A stretch of 64,000 nt of DNA from Taenia hydatigena (taxonomy: Eukaryota > Platyhelminthes > Cestoda > Cyclophyllidea > Taeniidae). This document shows positions 11,433-23,500 of this stretch, piece by piece. The notes beneath the pieces are model-generated. The model had not been told where the DNA came from, searched no databases, and was given only the letters and a program-made list of their open reading frames with translations. A program made the position numbers and the translations under genes. The stretch covers positions 1,349,795-1,413,794 of the forward strand of contig JADWOT020001577.1 in assembly GCA_036345935.2 (NCBI GenBank). The letters are read 5' to 3'. The first letter of the stretch is position 1; every line of letters begins with the position of its first letter.

Positions 11433-12435
11433 TCAATAGTGAGTGATTTGAACTCATGCACGAACAATCAATAGAAGCGATCTATCTCGTTGGGTGACAT
11501 AAAAGACAAATCAACCGCTGTACAAGTTTAATTTTAGTCTACCGATCTTTGCTGCATGGTTTGGGATGCAACACGTATCCCCGCATCTGCGTATCCATGG
11601 TTGATCACGTACTCTCAAATCTGATGCACGCCTGCGAATGTGCGTCAGTGGAAGCTTTCAAGAATCATTGCAATACCTGCAATCCTTTGTCAGCATATGA
11701 ATGCCATTGTCCTATACTTTTCATCGCTTGTAAAATTTAGTACATTATTGCAGCCGACATCAGCGGTCGACTTGACAGATGGACTCGATGCGACGCTCTT
11801 CATTTTGTTATAGTTTGTTAAGATACAATCACTTAAACACCGCAATACAGCAATGTTGAATTGTTCCACGCTGTCTGTTCATTTTAACTAGGGACTACGG
11901 CAGTGGGTACGGTAGTGAAGCTACCTATCAAGCGACTATTGGTCAGTGCAGAGTTTAAATTGAGAAGGCCCTTAAAGACGGCCACATGTTTGCTTAGTTG
12001 ACCCCACTCCACCTTTTCCAGTCCTTTCTGGTAACGAATTATTTGCACATACGCAACCATTGCAAAATCGCACAGGAATAAGGGCACTTCTTTGCGAACA
12101 ACGAGCAAAACTGTTGATCACTATCCAGTGCCGGAAGATTGGTGGCTCGCAAACAATTGAATCATCCATTATCTAAATAGCTCTATGCTGACGCCTCCGG
12201 GAATCTGTTATACCTTGATATTTGTAAACATAAAGTAGCACTCACCTTTATAAACTCTTCCATCATAAGGTTGCTTTAGTATTGGCAAGATGTCTTAAGC
12301 TGATCCACAAAAACTGAAAGCAGGGTGATGACTGACTCCCAAGGTGTAAGGTGAGGAATGGATTGAGCAACTCGCTACTTGTGGGTCCATAAATAAGTTC
12401 TTAAACAGGCGCGTAGAGCTTCCAAACGCATGTTT
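11433..12435 (-). repeat. upstream flank shared with the intact Snail gene
   Basis: This region aligns with 28.69-30.49 kb upstream of the intact gene. The part near 11.6-11.75 kb also aligns with 18.2-18.4 kb upstream of pseudogene 3. The block at 11,750-12,180 pairs especially well with 29,700-30,190. The duplicated unit therefore included more than 1 kb of sequence 5' of Snail. Confidence 0.65.
11884..12120 (-). other. candidate exon upstream of Snail copy 2, function unknown
   Basis: A minus-strand open stretch follows a possible acceptor (ATCAACAG, about 12,113-12,120) and ends at TAG 11,884. It includes FLCDFAMVAYVQIIRYQKGL and then EKVEWGQL. The aligned DNA near 29.95-30.13 kb reads VLCRF*MVSDALIIRFMEGL and then QAVEWDHY in the same frame. 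The core MV-x4-IIR-x3-GL-x2-VEW is kept, while that paralogue has one stop. Protein-level similarity in diverged DNA suggests an ancestral coding exon on the same strand as Snail. I do not recognise the family. Confidence 0.35.
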
Positions 12436-13364
12436 TTTCAGCATTGCGTTTGGTTAGGCCAATTACCTCTATCCTTATCTCATTCTACAACTTTTCAATG
12501 CACTCGGAATGGATCCATGAAGTAAATATCACGATGCTGTATCATCACGACAGCTTTGCTTTTACCCAACAGAAGGAAAGGAGTATCGAAGGAAAGTTAA
12601 AATGTCAACTCAACGTGTTCCTATTTGGTGGGGGCAGGAGGGATCAGAATGGAACTGATCGTGATGAAAGATACAAAACACAATTTGGAATCTGGTCAAG
12701 TGTGTTTTTGAAGATTTGAGCATACGCACGCATGGTTAGTGATTGCAATGCAGAGAGGTGCAATGCGTTTTAACACAGAATCTCAGAATGATAGCCTTGT
12801 GATATCATGCAGGCTGCTGTATTAAATGACGTGTATGAATTGACCAGTGATGTTACACACTACCGTTCAACAACAGAATAATCAGCTGTTGTTAATTTAC
12901 ATTTCGTCACTGAAAGAACTTTCTCACGGCATCGCCTACAAATGTAAAGTGAGTTGCACGCATTTGCTCACTCGTGTAAAATGATAGTAACCAGGCTGCA
13001 TTGCGACTTATTACATCTGCAAAAGACCTACTCTTGGGTAGGGCACTCTGTTCGGCTATATAATTACAACAATTATGGCCCACTTTGCTCAGAATCATTT
13101 CGACAACTTTAAGGTCCTTTTTCTTTGCGAAATTTAAAACTCAACTGTGAAATGTGTTAGCTGGATTAGATGGCACAACAGCCATCTGGGTGGCTACGAG
13201 GGATGAAATGATTACAACTCAGTGTGACCTGATTAATCTGTTGTCTCCAACTTGGATCGGGCATCCTCCTATGTTACGGGGGCGGGAGACCGGATATTGA
13301 ATGCAAATGGGGCGAAGTCTGCGTTCAATCCGCTTACAAAAGCTCCAAAAATATTACCATGAGC
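12436..13364 (+). repeat. diverged partial copy of the 3.6-kb unit
   Basis: From about 12,500 to 13,330 the sequence resembles 3,870-4,750 in the same orientation. For example, GAAATGTGTTAGCTGGATTAG near 13,150 pairs with the stretch near 4,515. It is far more diverged than R1 and R2 are from each other. No gene is seen. Confidence 0.55.
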
Positions 13365-13545
13365 ACAAAGTTTGCTACAGTATCTGCCATTCTAAAGGGA
13401 TTGTCTGATGTCAACTCGCCTTAGAGCGTGGACCTTGGATACTCAGATGATTATTAGCCGTTCTAATCAAAAGTGAAGTAAAAGACTGTGCGAAATGCGC
13501 ATATATTTATGAACTGCGAGTCGTTATATACAAGACGCGTTCAAA
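13365..13545 (-). other. orphan Snail 3'-flank remnant
   Basis: GCTACAGTATCTGCCATTCT and the following GACTGTGCGAAATGCGCATA match the sequence downstream of Snail pseudogene 3 (15.72-15.88 kb) and of the intact gene (27.2 kb). No Snail coding sequence adjoins it. It appears to be the scar of a deleted copy. Confidence 0.45.
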
Positions 13546-13599
13546 ACAGCAGTCAAAACAATGTTCACACGGAAACTTTGAGCTATTGCAACTCCGATA

Positions 13600-15600
13600 A
13601 ATCACCACATGCAGACGATTTAGTGTTACTGAGGTTGTTTGAAACATCATTTACCCGTTTCAAAGGTAAATACCATCCCAGCCACTTTAAATTTCACTGT
13701 GTGGATGCTGCCTTTTATCGTTTGAAATCATTTCCGACATCTCTGGTCTTTTGTTGAGTAAGGTGCTATCGTAATGATGCAAGATATGGGCACATCATTG
13801 TGATTATCGCTTCACGGAGCCGTTCCAAATGAACCCTCGCCAATCCAGGTGAAACATTTTTCTGGCGAGGAAGCTGTTGTTCTCGGTGGTTACATCCGCC
13901 TAAATTAAAAATGTATTACCGCTGATTAGCTATAACCACATTGTTTAAGAACCAACTTTATGCCAGCATCAAAAAATTACGTTAGACCCAATTCGCACTG
14001 GTCATCGTGGATTAAAATTGAGCCTAAGTTTACTAAATTGTGTCTTGTTATCTATTTTAACCACCAACAACCATTGCCATCGCACTGCTTCTCGTTAGAA
14101 AAACAGTTTGGTTCCCCGTTTTGTGCACCCAACCTGTTCAATTTACAATGCAGCTCCTAAAAGCCGCTATTCTTACTAGCAAATTTAAGCTCCATTAGTA
14201 ATGTTTCCTTTGCCATGCTAAAACTATTAACCCCAAGCACTCGAACTGATTCATTGCGTGTAGAAAAGGCTACGCAGACCAAACCACCCGCTTGTGTGTG
14301 TCCATCCCATTTTTATTGGAGTCAAATCATGATTGTGCTCGCGGTGGTACTTTCTACCACCTTTATCAACTGGCGTGTCATCAGCACAGGGACACGAAGC
14401 AGTGGCCTGATGACCGTTGTCGCCCCCACTCTTCCATCCTTGTGCTGGATTTTAATGTGCCGGAGAGAGGTATCACTTATGTTAATTTCATTTACTATTC
14501 CTTTTTCCAGCATCATCGATTGCTTGAACTAGAAAGACCCACACCCTCTCTTTGTTTGGGATTCTGCAAGCAGCATTGCAGAAGGGAGTGTCAAATGCAT
14601 GGCATGAGTTTGGCCTCAATTATTCCGATTGATATGGTGACAATTGTTACATGGAAAACTGTTAATGTTCGCTAGCAGGAGCTTTGCATACCAGTGAGAG
14701 AGAACTAAGTAAATTTTTTACTTCGCCTCATGTCCAACTTAGGACTGAAAGTGAGCACAGGTGACATTCGCCTGTTTTGAAGGCCGGATCCTTCAACTAA
14801 CACCACAAGAGCCAGTATTATTGCTTGATTACAGAGCAAAACAATTTTGCCGCAAGAAAATTGTAAATATAAGAAAGGACTCCTTAACTTCGCAGCGAGA
14901 GATGACATGTTTACAGCCCAGTATGACCTCAGAATCTGTTGGTGTGATGGTTAACATCTGTGGCATCCCCGTAATTTGACAACCACATGCCAATGCCTCA
15001 CACGTAGATTTGAGTTGATTTCTACCCGTGTTAAGGACAGGAAAATTGGCGATTAGATATACATGAGCCAAATGCTACGTTTAACTCTCCTGTGGGAGCA
15101 CGGAAGACATTACCATGGTCGTGTATCAGATGGCTACTAAGCCTGTCCATTAGGAGCAAAAATTATTCTAAGCATCCTCTCTTTCAGCCTCATCTCATTG
15201 AAGACGTCACTCATTCCGTGGTTTAGTGGTGAATTAAAATATGCATGGATGAAGTTATTCGACAATTCAGTGCAAGAGCAGCACGAATTTAAAATAAGTT
15301 TACAACTTTGAGAGTGGCCTCTCCTAAATGCCCACTTGTAGATCGACTAATCGTGAATGGTAATTTTGTTAATTTTACAGCATTGTTACTGATTGAATGC
15401 AATTAAGTGTCAAATGGGAGGTGTACACAGCATATCTACGAGCCTGAACCACAAAAATTGCAGAATCCACTAAATGATCAATGTGGAATTACGAGTTTCG
15501 GGAAGATGGTAACGGCAAATTGCAAAGCCACCTGCAAATAAATCGTTGCGGTTCCTAACCTTACTGTCTTAAAATTTTAAGGCAATAAACTTTCGTTAAC
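13600..15600. repeat. mosaic repeat M1, paired with M2 at 24.95-26.96 kb
   Basis: The left part (to about 14,395) matches the 3.6-kb unit in inverted orientation. The right part (from about 14,860) matches it in direct orientation. M2 shows the same inverted-to-direct switch after the shared GGGACACGA, so the two were duplicated after the switch formed. About 460 bp at 14,400-14,860 is absent from M2 or replaced there. The inverted part includes a decayed KFVxEN module near 14,100-14,200 (minus) with an in-frame TAG. Confidence 0.6.
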
Positions 15601-15989
15601 TCGCTCATGCATTATTTCTGAGTTCTTTTGTGTGCCAACCAGTAAGGACATAATGTGGGTCTTCTATCACATTCGAGGGAACGGTCTGGGTTAACACAGC
15701 CGTTTCAGACTAGGCTAAGGCGAGGAATAGCTACCGCATCTGCCATTCTACATTGTTGGTCCGATGCCATTTCATTTCGCTGCATGCATTGAGGCCAACT
15801 AAATGTTCATTAGCCAATATTTGATCATACGAGTGAAAAGACAGACTGTGCAAAACGTGCATGCATTTATTTGCTAATATATGCTCCAAAGCGGGAGCGA
15901 ATAAAGTGATAAATTATGCAAGTATAGCTTGAATACTTGAAACTCACTGATTCGTGGATTTGGAACGAATGAAACCGCCGCACTTCCTC
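15601..15989 (-). other. 3' flank of Snail pseudogene 3
   Basis: No gene is seen. ATTTATTTGC near 15,868 gives AATAAA on the minus strand about 115 bp past the pseudogene stop. This is the same spacing as in the intact gene. Confidence 0.55.
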
Positions 15990-17190
15990 TCAAATGGTTG
16001 GGTTGATAGTGTCTACGTCGTATGTCGTGTTGGCTCGGGAGGAAGAGGGAGCATCACTCGCAATCGTGGCTGTAACAGAAGTAGAGAGTGGGCATATTGA
16101 AATGTGTTGGATGATGCCGCACACTTGTGGGACAGCACTAGCGCCTCATTTTCGTGTATTTATGCATATGTGATCACAGCTTCGAGCAATCAGCAAAAAC
16201 GTGTTGGCAGGTGGGACAGACGAAGGGCTTCTCGCCTGTGTGAGTGCGCTCGTGACCTTGCAGATTTCTTTTGTGTGCAAATGCTTTGCCGAAAAAGCCA
16301 CATTTCCACGAGAATGAATGACTCATTCCATGCGATCTCAGGGAGAATTTATTATTGTACATCTTCTCACGCTCCTGACATCTCCATTTTGGATACACTT
16401 CTCCGTCCAATCCTCCATTTTTCACAGCACTAGAGATTTGAAAAGGGCCGGTATCGTCATGATTCCTGCCGTTGACAATTGTCGCGCCGTTGAATGCGCT
16501 GCAAGGAAATCCACTACTTGGAAAATTGGAAGCAGTGTCATGATTCTTGTTAAAGATAAACTCTGAAAACAAGTAGTTGCAGAATAGAAGGCGATCGGAA
16601 ATCTGCAGACCAGATTCACTCGGCTGTTGTGGAAGGGAATGACAAGTAAAGTAGAGCGCTATTAAGGCACGAGGATCGAGAGGTGAAGTGGGAAGCTGTG
16701 AAAGCGCTTTAACTTGGTCCATCAATAAAAAAGGGGATGGGGACGCGGGTTGATTGGAAGGATGAGGGAGCAAAGCGTTCCAGGACATCTGTTTATTAGA
16801 CCCACATTCAAGTTGAAGCAATAAAGTTGCATTGGACTGATCGATTGAAGAATTGGAAGGGACGTTAGCAGAATTTACTGCAGCGAAATTTGATGAAGAT
16901 GATAGTAATGAGGCTATGTCAAAGGATTTGGTATGTCCCGACACACAATCGCGAATGGCTTTGTCGTTGGCGCTAGGGCAGGATGGCTCCAGAACCACTT
17001 GTTTAGCGGGCGACAATTCCAGAATGCTTGCTATGGAAAAGCCTAGAGGAAATGGAAATTTTAGCATGGACTTAAGAAAGCACTTATTATTTACGGCTCA
17101 TAAATTTTTGGCAGGTCTACTTTTGTTCGACACAAAAACCACAAAAAGGCTGATGAAGTACAAGTAGAAATGCACATTACCGTGTTTCAT
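15990..17190 (-). pseudogene. Snail-type zinc-finger pseudogene 3
   Basis: Minus-strand copy with exon 1 (ATG AAA CAC G, 17,190-17,181) and a donor GTAATG. The acceptor reads AAG instead of CAG, and the following exon is two bases shorter before the conserved SIASIL segment, so splicing at this point would leave the frame. Exon 2 stays open for 297 codons (17,067-16,174), through the Ser/Pro-rich region to finger 3. Finger 1 has Arg and finger 2 has Phe for their second Cys ligands (CQERE and CGFFGKAF). A TGA stops translation at ADCSKL*, inside finger 3. The rest of finger 3 and finger 4 have decayed. The long open frame can mislead, because the zinc-binding defects show that it is not a working DNA-binding protein. 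Confidence 0.88.
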
Positions 17191-17235
17191 GCTCGAACTG
17201 ACATCAAATGACGAGCAGTGAGGCATTACCTAACC

Positions 17236-17287
17236 TTATATATTGCGGACAAGAATCCCATTGGTCTGACCTCCTACAGCTCATTGG
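17236..17287 (-). promoter_or_regulatory. promoter of Snail pseudogene 3
   Basis: On the minus strand, two CCAAT boxes (17,283-17,287 and 17,260-17,264) precede a TATATAA (17,242-17,236), about 45 bp before the ATG. The layout matches the intact gene and pseudogene 2. The promoter itself shows no obvious damage, so residual transcription is possible. Confidence 0.6.
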
Positions 17288-18760
17288 TCAACAGTGAATA
17301 GTTAGGATTCGAGGACATGAACAATGATTAGGACCGAGGGGTGCTAGGCTTCAATAAGCAAACCATTCCACATTTCCTAATAGTGTTGATCGTTTCTGCT
17401 AACTATTCGACTGGTGAATCCGTGCAGACATTCTGAATTTACTTGGTCTTGCTGGAATATTTATTTCATTTGATTTGTATGTTAAGGCGGTGAATAAACA
17501 CCTGGAATGATTTCCTGCCTCATCACATCGTTCGGTGCATAACAGCCACTGTCGAATGCTCACTTTGAAATTATGTACAGCTGTGCACATTTATTTATGC
17601 TTGTAGTGGTAAGGTAGGGCAATGGCGCATTTTGAGGCAAATAGCAATGACGAGGAATCTTTTGTGCAAAACTGATTACTCAACTAAAAGAGAATTGCTA
17701 TCTCACATGGCTCAACGGCACCTCTGCAGTCAGAAGAAGTTATTAAGACACAATACCTTCGATAAACGCCTAAGTTTTCACGCATTCAAATAGACACTTT
17801 GACTCATCATTGACGATAACGGCCTTAGATCTAACTGTTACGGGGACTCATGCATCTGGAATGCTATGATCTTTTTATGGTAATGTAGGTGACAGCAAAT
17901 ACAAAGATCTCAAAGCCAGAGGCCGCAGTAATAAAGAAGTTGGTAATGAGCGAAGATGAGAAGATTGACGATCATAGGTGTGTGGTGTATTTGGAGGCTG
18001 GAGCATCTGATCTTATCAATGCATGTTATGGCTTGATGCATTCCGCAGTGCCTAAGTTTCCTGCCTCTCCTGACGTCGTCATCGTAGTCGCTGTCATCCA
18101 CATCACTCAATTAGAAACCAGTCCGTCAGGGGTTTGAATGGGTGAAATGCGAACGTTTGTCCATTAATCACAACACAAGTGTGCTTTCAGTCCACTGATC
18201 CCGGTTACGTGTCGTTTGATGTAGCAGAAGTCCTTGAATCTGCGTGTTCATAACCAGACTGCCTACACTACGAATCTAGGTCTACGATTTTGCGTCAGTG
18301 GGAGCTTTCATGAATCTTTGCGATGCTGGCTATCGTTTGTCAGCATATGGGTGTCTGCTCACCCATACGTTTTCATTACCAATGGAAACAGATTTGTCCA
18401 TTTCCCACTGACACATTCAAGATCGGCTTTGGCGTAATTGCAAACAAATGGAGACAGCAAGCGGATAATGCTGCAATATCCACAACTAACGCAAATGGGG
18501 ATGTGACGACCGAATATGCGCTGGTCCTCTTTTGTTAATGTTAGCTTCACTTTAGCGCAAATCTCGCTGATGTTCCACCAATCCTAAAGTACAAAGTGTT
18601 CTAAATTTCCCAGCTAATCATTGTCTAAAACGCACCATACTTGCATCCAGTCCTATTCTGCAGATGGGCTGGCACGGCCAATATCGGTGCTCGACCTATC
18701 AGATGAGCAAAATAATTCAAAATGTGGGCGTGACTACAGAACTATCTTCTAGATAATGGC
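17288..18760 (-). repeat. upstream flank of Snail pseudogene 3
   Basis: This region is similar to 28.69-29.75 kb. For example, GTAATG at about 17,880 pairs with 29,283, and TTGTCAGCATATG near 18,335 pairs with 29,665. Open frames of 60-80 codons occur on both strands but are not kept in the paralogous flank, so no gene is called. Confidence 0.5.
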
Positions 18761-21700
18761 ACTTGCTTATCAAACGAAAAGATGTGACCAAGAATATGGG
18801 GCGAAAAGTGAGACTCTTATGGATGCAGCGAAGGTGATCTAGTGGTTAGCTGTTGCGAGTGCGTAAAATAGTGGCTAACGGAATGCAGTATCCTCATAGC
18901 AGCGTGGACCTTGATGTCGATGGCAAAGAGCATATTAGAGAGGTATTTTAAGGTCAAGGCCTCGGAGATGACAAACTCTACGGCCATTTCAGATTTACTT
19001 GTCACTGCCAGTGTCACCTTCCCCTCCGTACTTCATTCTATTAAGTTCAATGAAAAGTTTAGTTTTCATTTATGCAGCATTGCAGCTTTCGTTGCAGCCA
19101 TTACCGTCTTCTGTTAAAAAAATTGGGTTTGGTAATGTTAACTTACTGCACAATCGATGTGGGAAGTATCCTTTTCCATAATCACAGCATTTGTCAACAT
19201 ACACCGACATAACAAATCCTTTACTGTGAGGCGCTTAATAATAGAATCATAAAACTTGAATGCAATCATAATGCATGCATCCGATGCTGCCTACAGTGGT
19301 TTCATCACGTGTACTGCTACCAGCTAAACATGGCTAAACATGCACACGGAGGTTACTTTAAAGACTTCAGTCGAAGTCTGGACAGAACGCTTTCTTCATC
19401 ATTTAAGTCTGCCCCACAATTTGCAACTTCATATAAACACACGTGGACGACCTAGCAGTAGAGAGGTTTGAGATGGTGGTGGAGGTGTTTAAGGTGAACA
19501 GGTATCCGGACATGGGCATGCTCGCGAAGACTGCAGTACGACACCATCTTAGAGAGTCGAGTACTTGGGTGTTGATTACAAAACTGTCGATTTTGGAGCT
19601 AAAACCCAAGGAGGGAAGAGCGAAGGGAATGAAAACACGTGGCTATTGAAAGTGAATCTAACAAGCCTAGACCATCATTTCGTATGCCCAGTGCCAACCA
19701 CATTGCAACTCGCTCTTTTAATAAGCGCTTGTGCGGCCTAAACATAGTCAGATTTTCACTTTTCTAACGTCTGTGCAGGGATATTTTGAATGCTTGCACC
19801 TTAGCAGTCAAAAGGATTACTAAATTGGATTTAAAATGAATATTGCTTGTCTTCAACAACAGAATTCTAACCACAAGTCGCTTAAAGCATGCTTTAGGCA
19901 TTAATCATATGCCTTTGCGGCGTTTTGGACCGTATGCAAATACCTATGTGCCTTTTCACACCAATAACATAAACAGATTCTCCTACAAGCGCAAAGGCTT
20001 TAACAATGAATAGGGCCGAACGAGTCTTTATTAATGTTGCTACATGAAGTACCACCTGCGCTCACAAACATTTTAGTCCAATTCGATGTCTGAAGGACGC
20101 GCCCTCTGTTCACTCCGCCAAGTTCATGCAATGTTTCTTTTGCCTGGGGGCATGCGATCCAGATTGTGTCTCACCCCCTGTGTATTACTGCAGATATTTA
20201 ACATTTCTAGGGTGAGCAACATTGATTGACACAGGATTTGACAAGAAATGTGGTTTTCATCCGCATTTCCACCTTCTCTCACCAATGCAGACAACAGTTT
20301 GGCCCCGTTTACTATGAACAACTTCTTGGGCCTCCTCACCTTGCCACAGTTCGGCCATGACACCTTTGCACCACACCGTCCTGACAGGTTCTCATGCTGA
20401 TGTCGTTTGCGTGAATGTCGTAAGGACTCAAGGCCATGTGGAGAACGAGCTTCTCCGTAGAACACGGATGATTGATGAATTGATTACCGTTTGTCAAATT
20501 TCTCATCTACATTTGCGCACTATAGCCTAACACAAATTCCTAAATGCTTTGAGGAGCCGCAGGGCTAGAAAATAACTAATGCGAGGGATAGTTGTATTGG
20601 ACCTCCTAACCACTTCCCACTTTAGAGTTGCCCGTCTGACTCATATAAGCTGTCAACAAGACCGCCCACATTGCTATTGCTTGCTCAGCGCTTACCGTTG
20701 ACATTGCTGTTATTTTACTTTGCTTGAAAGCTCCCACGAATAAGTAGAAGGACGTATAAGTGACCGCCTAGAATAAGCCGAATAAAGAGCTAAATTCTGG
20801 CTACCTAAGAACTCGATTTGACTGATCGGCTGATTTCTACAACTTGAACAGCTACTATCACCACGAATGTAACCTATTGAATTGCATCCTAACTGGAATA
20901 TAGTTTACGTTTCCGTGACCACCTCACCGTCGAACAGCGAAGCGTATAATCTAAAGCGGTTTGCTAAAGTGTATTTTCCAGCGTTCCTTATCTTGAATTT
21001 CCTGTGTTAAAGCAAGAGGTGCTTTATGCCTATTGTAAGTTAAAGGCGCTGCCAAAATCGGTGCGCATCTATTCATTCTCGATGTCGCATTCCATGAGCA
21101 AAGTCACACACTTTACTCCGATTGAATATTATTATTCAGCGTGTCATAAAATATGCTGCTGACCCCTCCCATTAGACGGCCGATTGCGTAGTAAGATTGC
21201 CCTTTCATCCACTCTTCCGTTTCATGGTTTCATGACCTTCTATGTTGATGGCTGAGATAGAACATTTTGCGTGATCTTCCGTGGCATCAAATGCTTGACT
21301 TTTGATATTGGCGAACTGCATATTCCAATCACTTTAGCTAGTGGTGGTGAAACTAGACGTGGACTTTCCTTCTCTTTCCATAAGCACAGACATTGCTCCA
21401 TAGACATCAGTTGGAACACCGTGTCAAGAGCAATTCCTAGTTGGGAAGGGTAATCAACTGCCTATGGTCCAATTCAACTCAACATTTGCAATCGCTCTTT
21501 AGCTTAAGGTCAAGCTGGACAGGTGCGAGCAAAATGCACACTAGAACAGCTAGAGGCATTGGAGGAAGCGTTTCAGGTGACTTGGCGTCCCGACGCAGAC
21601 AGCTGTGAGGACTTGGCAGTCGGATTCCGCCTCCGCAAACTAAAAGTTTAGGTGCGTGTGTACGTGTACGTGTTCTGTAAATGACTTAAAGGTGATAAGA

Positions 21701-22669
21701 GAATTATTACTACCAAACCCTTCCGCACTTTCCGCAGACGGAGAAGGTTGCCACACGAGCGGTAAACTAGAAACTTAAAACCGAAATATGAAAGTGTGGT
21801 TGCTGGAAGAAATGCTTGTCATTAAAGAAGTGTTCGAAAAGTACAATAGCAAAGCTAAATTGTAGAATGGACATTACGAACTCGTTTTTACGGTCTCCTA
21901 ATAAAAATCATTTGCTATTTTGAGGACACTTTACTCTCACCGACACAAATGAAATGAACGAAAAATAAGGCAAATAAATGGATTCTACTGAGCACACAAA
22001 TGCAACATTAAATAGCTAGTTGAATACGGTTAGCAGAGTAAAAGCGAAACGATAGTTTAAGGAGTGATTTTTCTTCCCTCACACAGACACGTGACTACAC
22101 ATCGCCACTTAAGTCCAGTTATCGCATTCCTTCACAGACGCTGGGGCAGCAAGCCATTATGGCGTTTTGATAATGAAAGAGAAACCGCGGGCATGTTTTG
22201 CATTCCAAACCATGCAACAAAGTCTGATGGATTGAAATCACACTTTTGCGGCGGTTGGATAACTTTTCTACCAACCGATGAGATCCACCGGTTCCAATAA
22301 TTGTTCCTACCTGTGAATCTCAATCACTTGCTATAAACCAATGGGTCGTAAGGGTAGACGATGCGCCACTGCTCTCATCAGACGCTCTTTCGACCATGGG
22401 ATGCGGTAAAATGCCTGTTCAATTCATTGCTATCGGCATGACTCTGCCCTTTTGTTACTCAGATGCAGGCATGTCATTACCCGCGCATCATAAATGTTCG
22501 GATCTTTTCTTGCACCTGTATCGAAATTTTGCACTTCCTTGAGACATCTCCATAGCAACCATTCCGAAGCTGTCACCTACTACCCAAAAGTTTCCAAAGC
22601 CAATATGCTTTAGCGTCAAAGACAAAGAAACTCACAATTTCGGATCAAGGCACTCTTAATTCGAATCCG
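18761..22669. other. low-copy region, no firm gene
   Basis: I found no match to the other repeats of this window and no recognisable protein. Short open frames that look protein-like are at 19,443-19,649 (+, VERFEMVVEVFKVNRYPDMG) and 21,271-21,453 (+). Neither has strong splice or homology support. A better candidate exon is listed at 22,138-22,300. Confidence 0.4.
22138..22300 (+). other. candidate terminal exon, function unknown
   Basis: An acceptor (ATTCCTTCACAG, ending at 22,137) is followed by an open stretch of 53 codons to TAA 22,298-22,300. It reads RWGSKPLWRFDNERE, then TAGMFCIPNH, and ends KSHFCGGWITFLPTDE plus IHRFQ. The composition looks protein-like. No upstream exon could be tied to it and no AATAAA was seen nearby. 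Confidence 0.22.
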
Positions 22670-23500
22670 GGTACAATGGACAGTTTCGTTTGAATGATTG
22701 TCCTACCCATTCTTCCTCGCAGCCTTTATCTTCATCACCCCTCTCCTCGATCAATCATACCAAAGCGCCTCCACAACTTTACGCTCCAACTGCCAATTCT
22801 CACCCCATATTACCACCTTACTTTCCTTAGCATTGTCTTTTAACACTGTCCAGTGGAATTGGTCTACAGATCTCTGACTGCCTTTCCCAGTATCACAATA
22901 TTCTCTCAGAGATTCCGGTCAGCATGGCCAACAACCTCAAAAACACAGTAGACGATGCTTTTGCTGATACTGTCTCGAGATTCCTAACTGATGTGGCAAA
23001 CGGCAACAACAAGAAAAACAACGGTATCTACCTTCTAATTTTTAATGAGGCGATTGATTAGAGTTTAGACGAAGAAGCGCGACCGGAATGTAAATGTCAA
23101 GAGGGTAGAAAGACATAAAAGGCGCCGCCTCTGCATATGCGCAGGCAGAGGCACTCGCTTTCACGCAAGCATCGCTTTTGTGATAAGACATTCTTACGCG
23201 AATTGCTTCCGCAGGGTCACAAGAGCGCGCACACAGGCGAGAAGTCCTTTGCCTATCTCACCTGCGAACACGCCTTTGCCAATGGTTCGAATATGCGAGC
23301 ACATTTGCAGACCTACATGGGAGGCGAAGCGTCGGTGCTGTCCCCACTGTATCGCATCATTCATTCACTGCAGATTACTCACCCGACACCTTGGTTGGCG
23401 TTCGTTTACCACTGCTCCTGCAGTGACCGTTCTGACTGATCCCACCATCACCACAGCCAACTCGACCCGCGACGTCGGCGCCATCAACTCTGTCACTTGA
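22670..23500 (+). pseudogene. Snail-type zinc-finger pseudogene 4
   Basis: Plus-strand copy lacking promoter, exon 1 and the N-terminal part. Homology starts near 22,670 and ends at the TGA 23,498-23,500, which matches the intact stop. The region before the fingers has several stops (for example EAID*S). Finger 1 is destroyed (CQEGRKT*). Finger 2 has lost its first Cys (RKHRFCDKTF). Finger 3 has Tyr for its first Cys, and finger 4 is frameshifted. Its closest relatives by eye are pseudogenes 2 and 5, with which it shares CDK-type finger 2 wording and the 3' flank. Confidence 0.85.

Noticed and set aside
16174..17067. 297-codon Snail frame as a second functional gene
   Set aside because: Fingers 1 and 2 lack a zinc Cys, finger 3 is cut by TGA, and the splice junction does not restore the frame.
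22655..22680. TTCGAATCC as a tRNA T-arm
   Set aside because: No matching acceptor, D-arm or anticodon stem could be formed around it.
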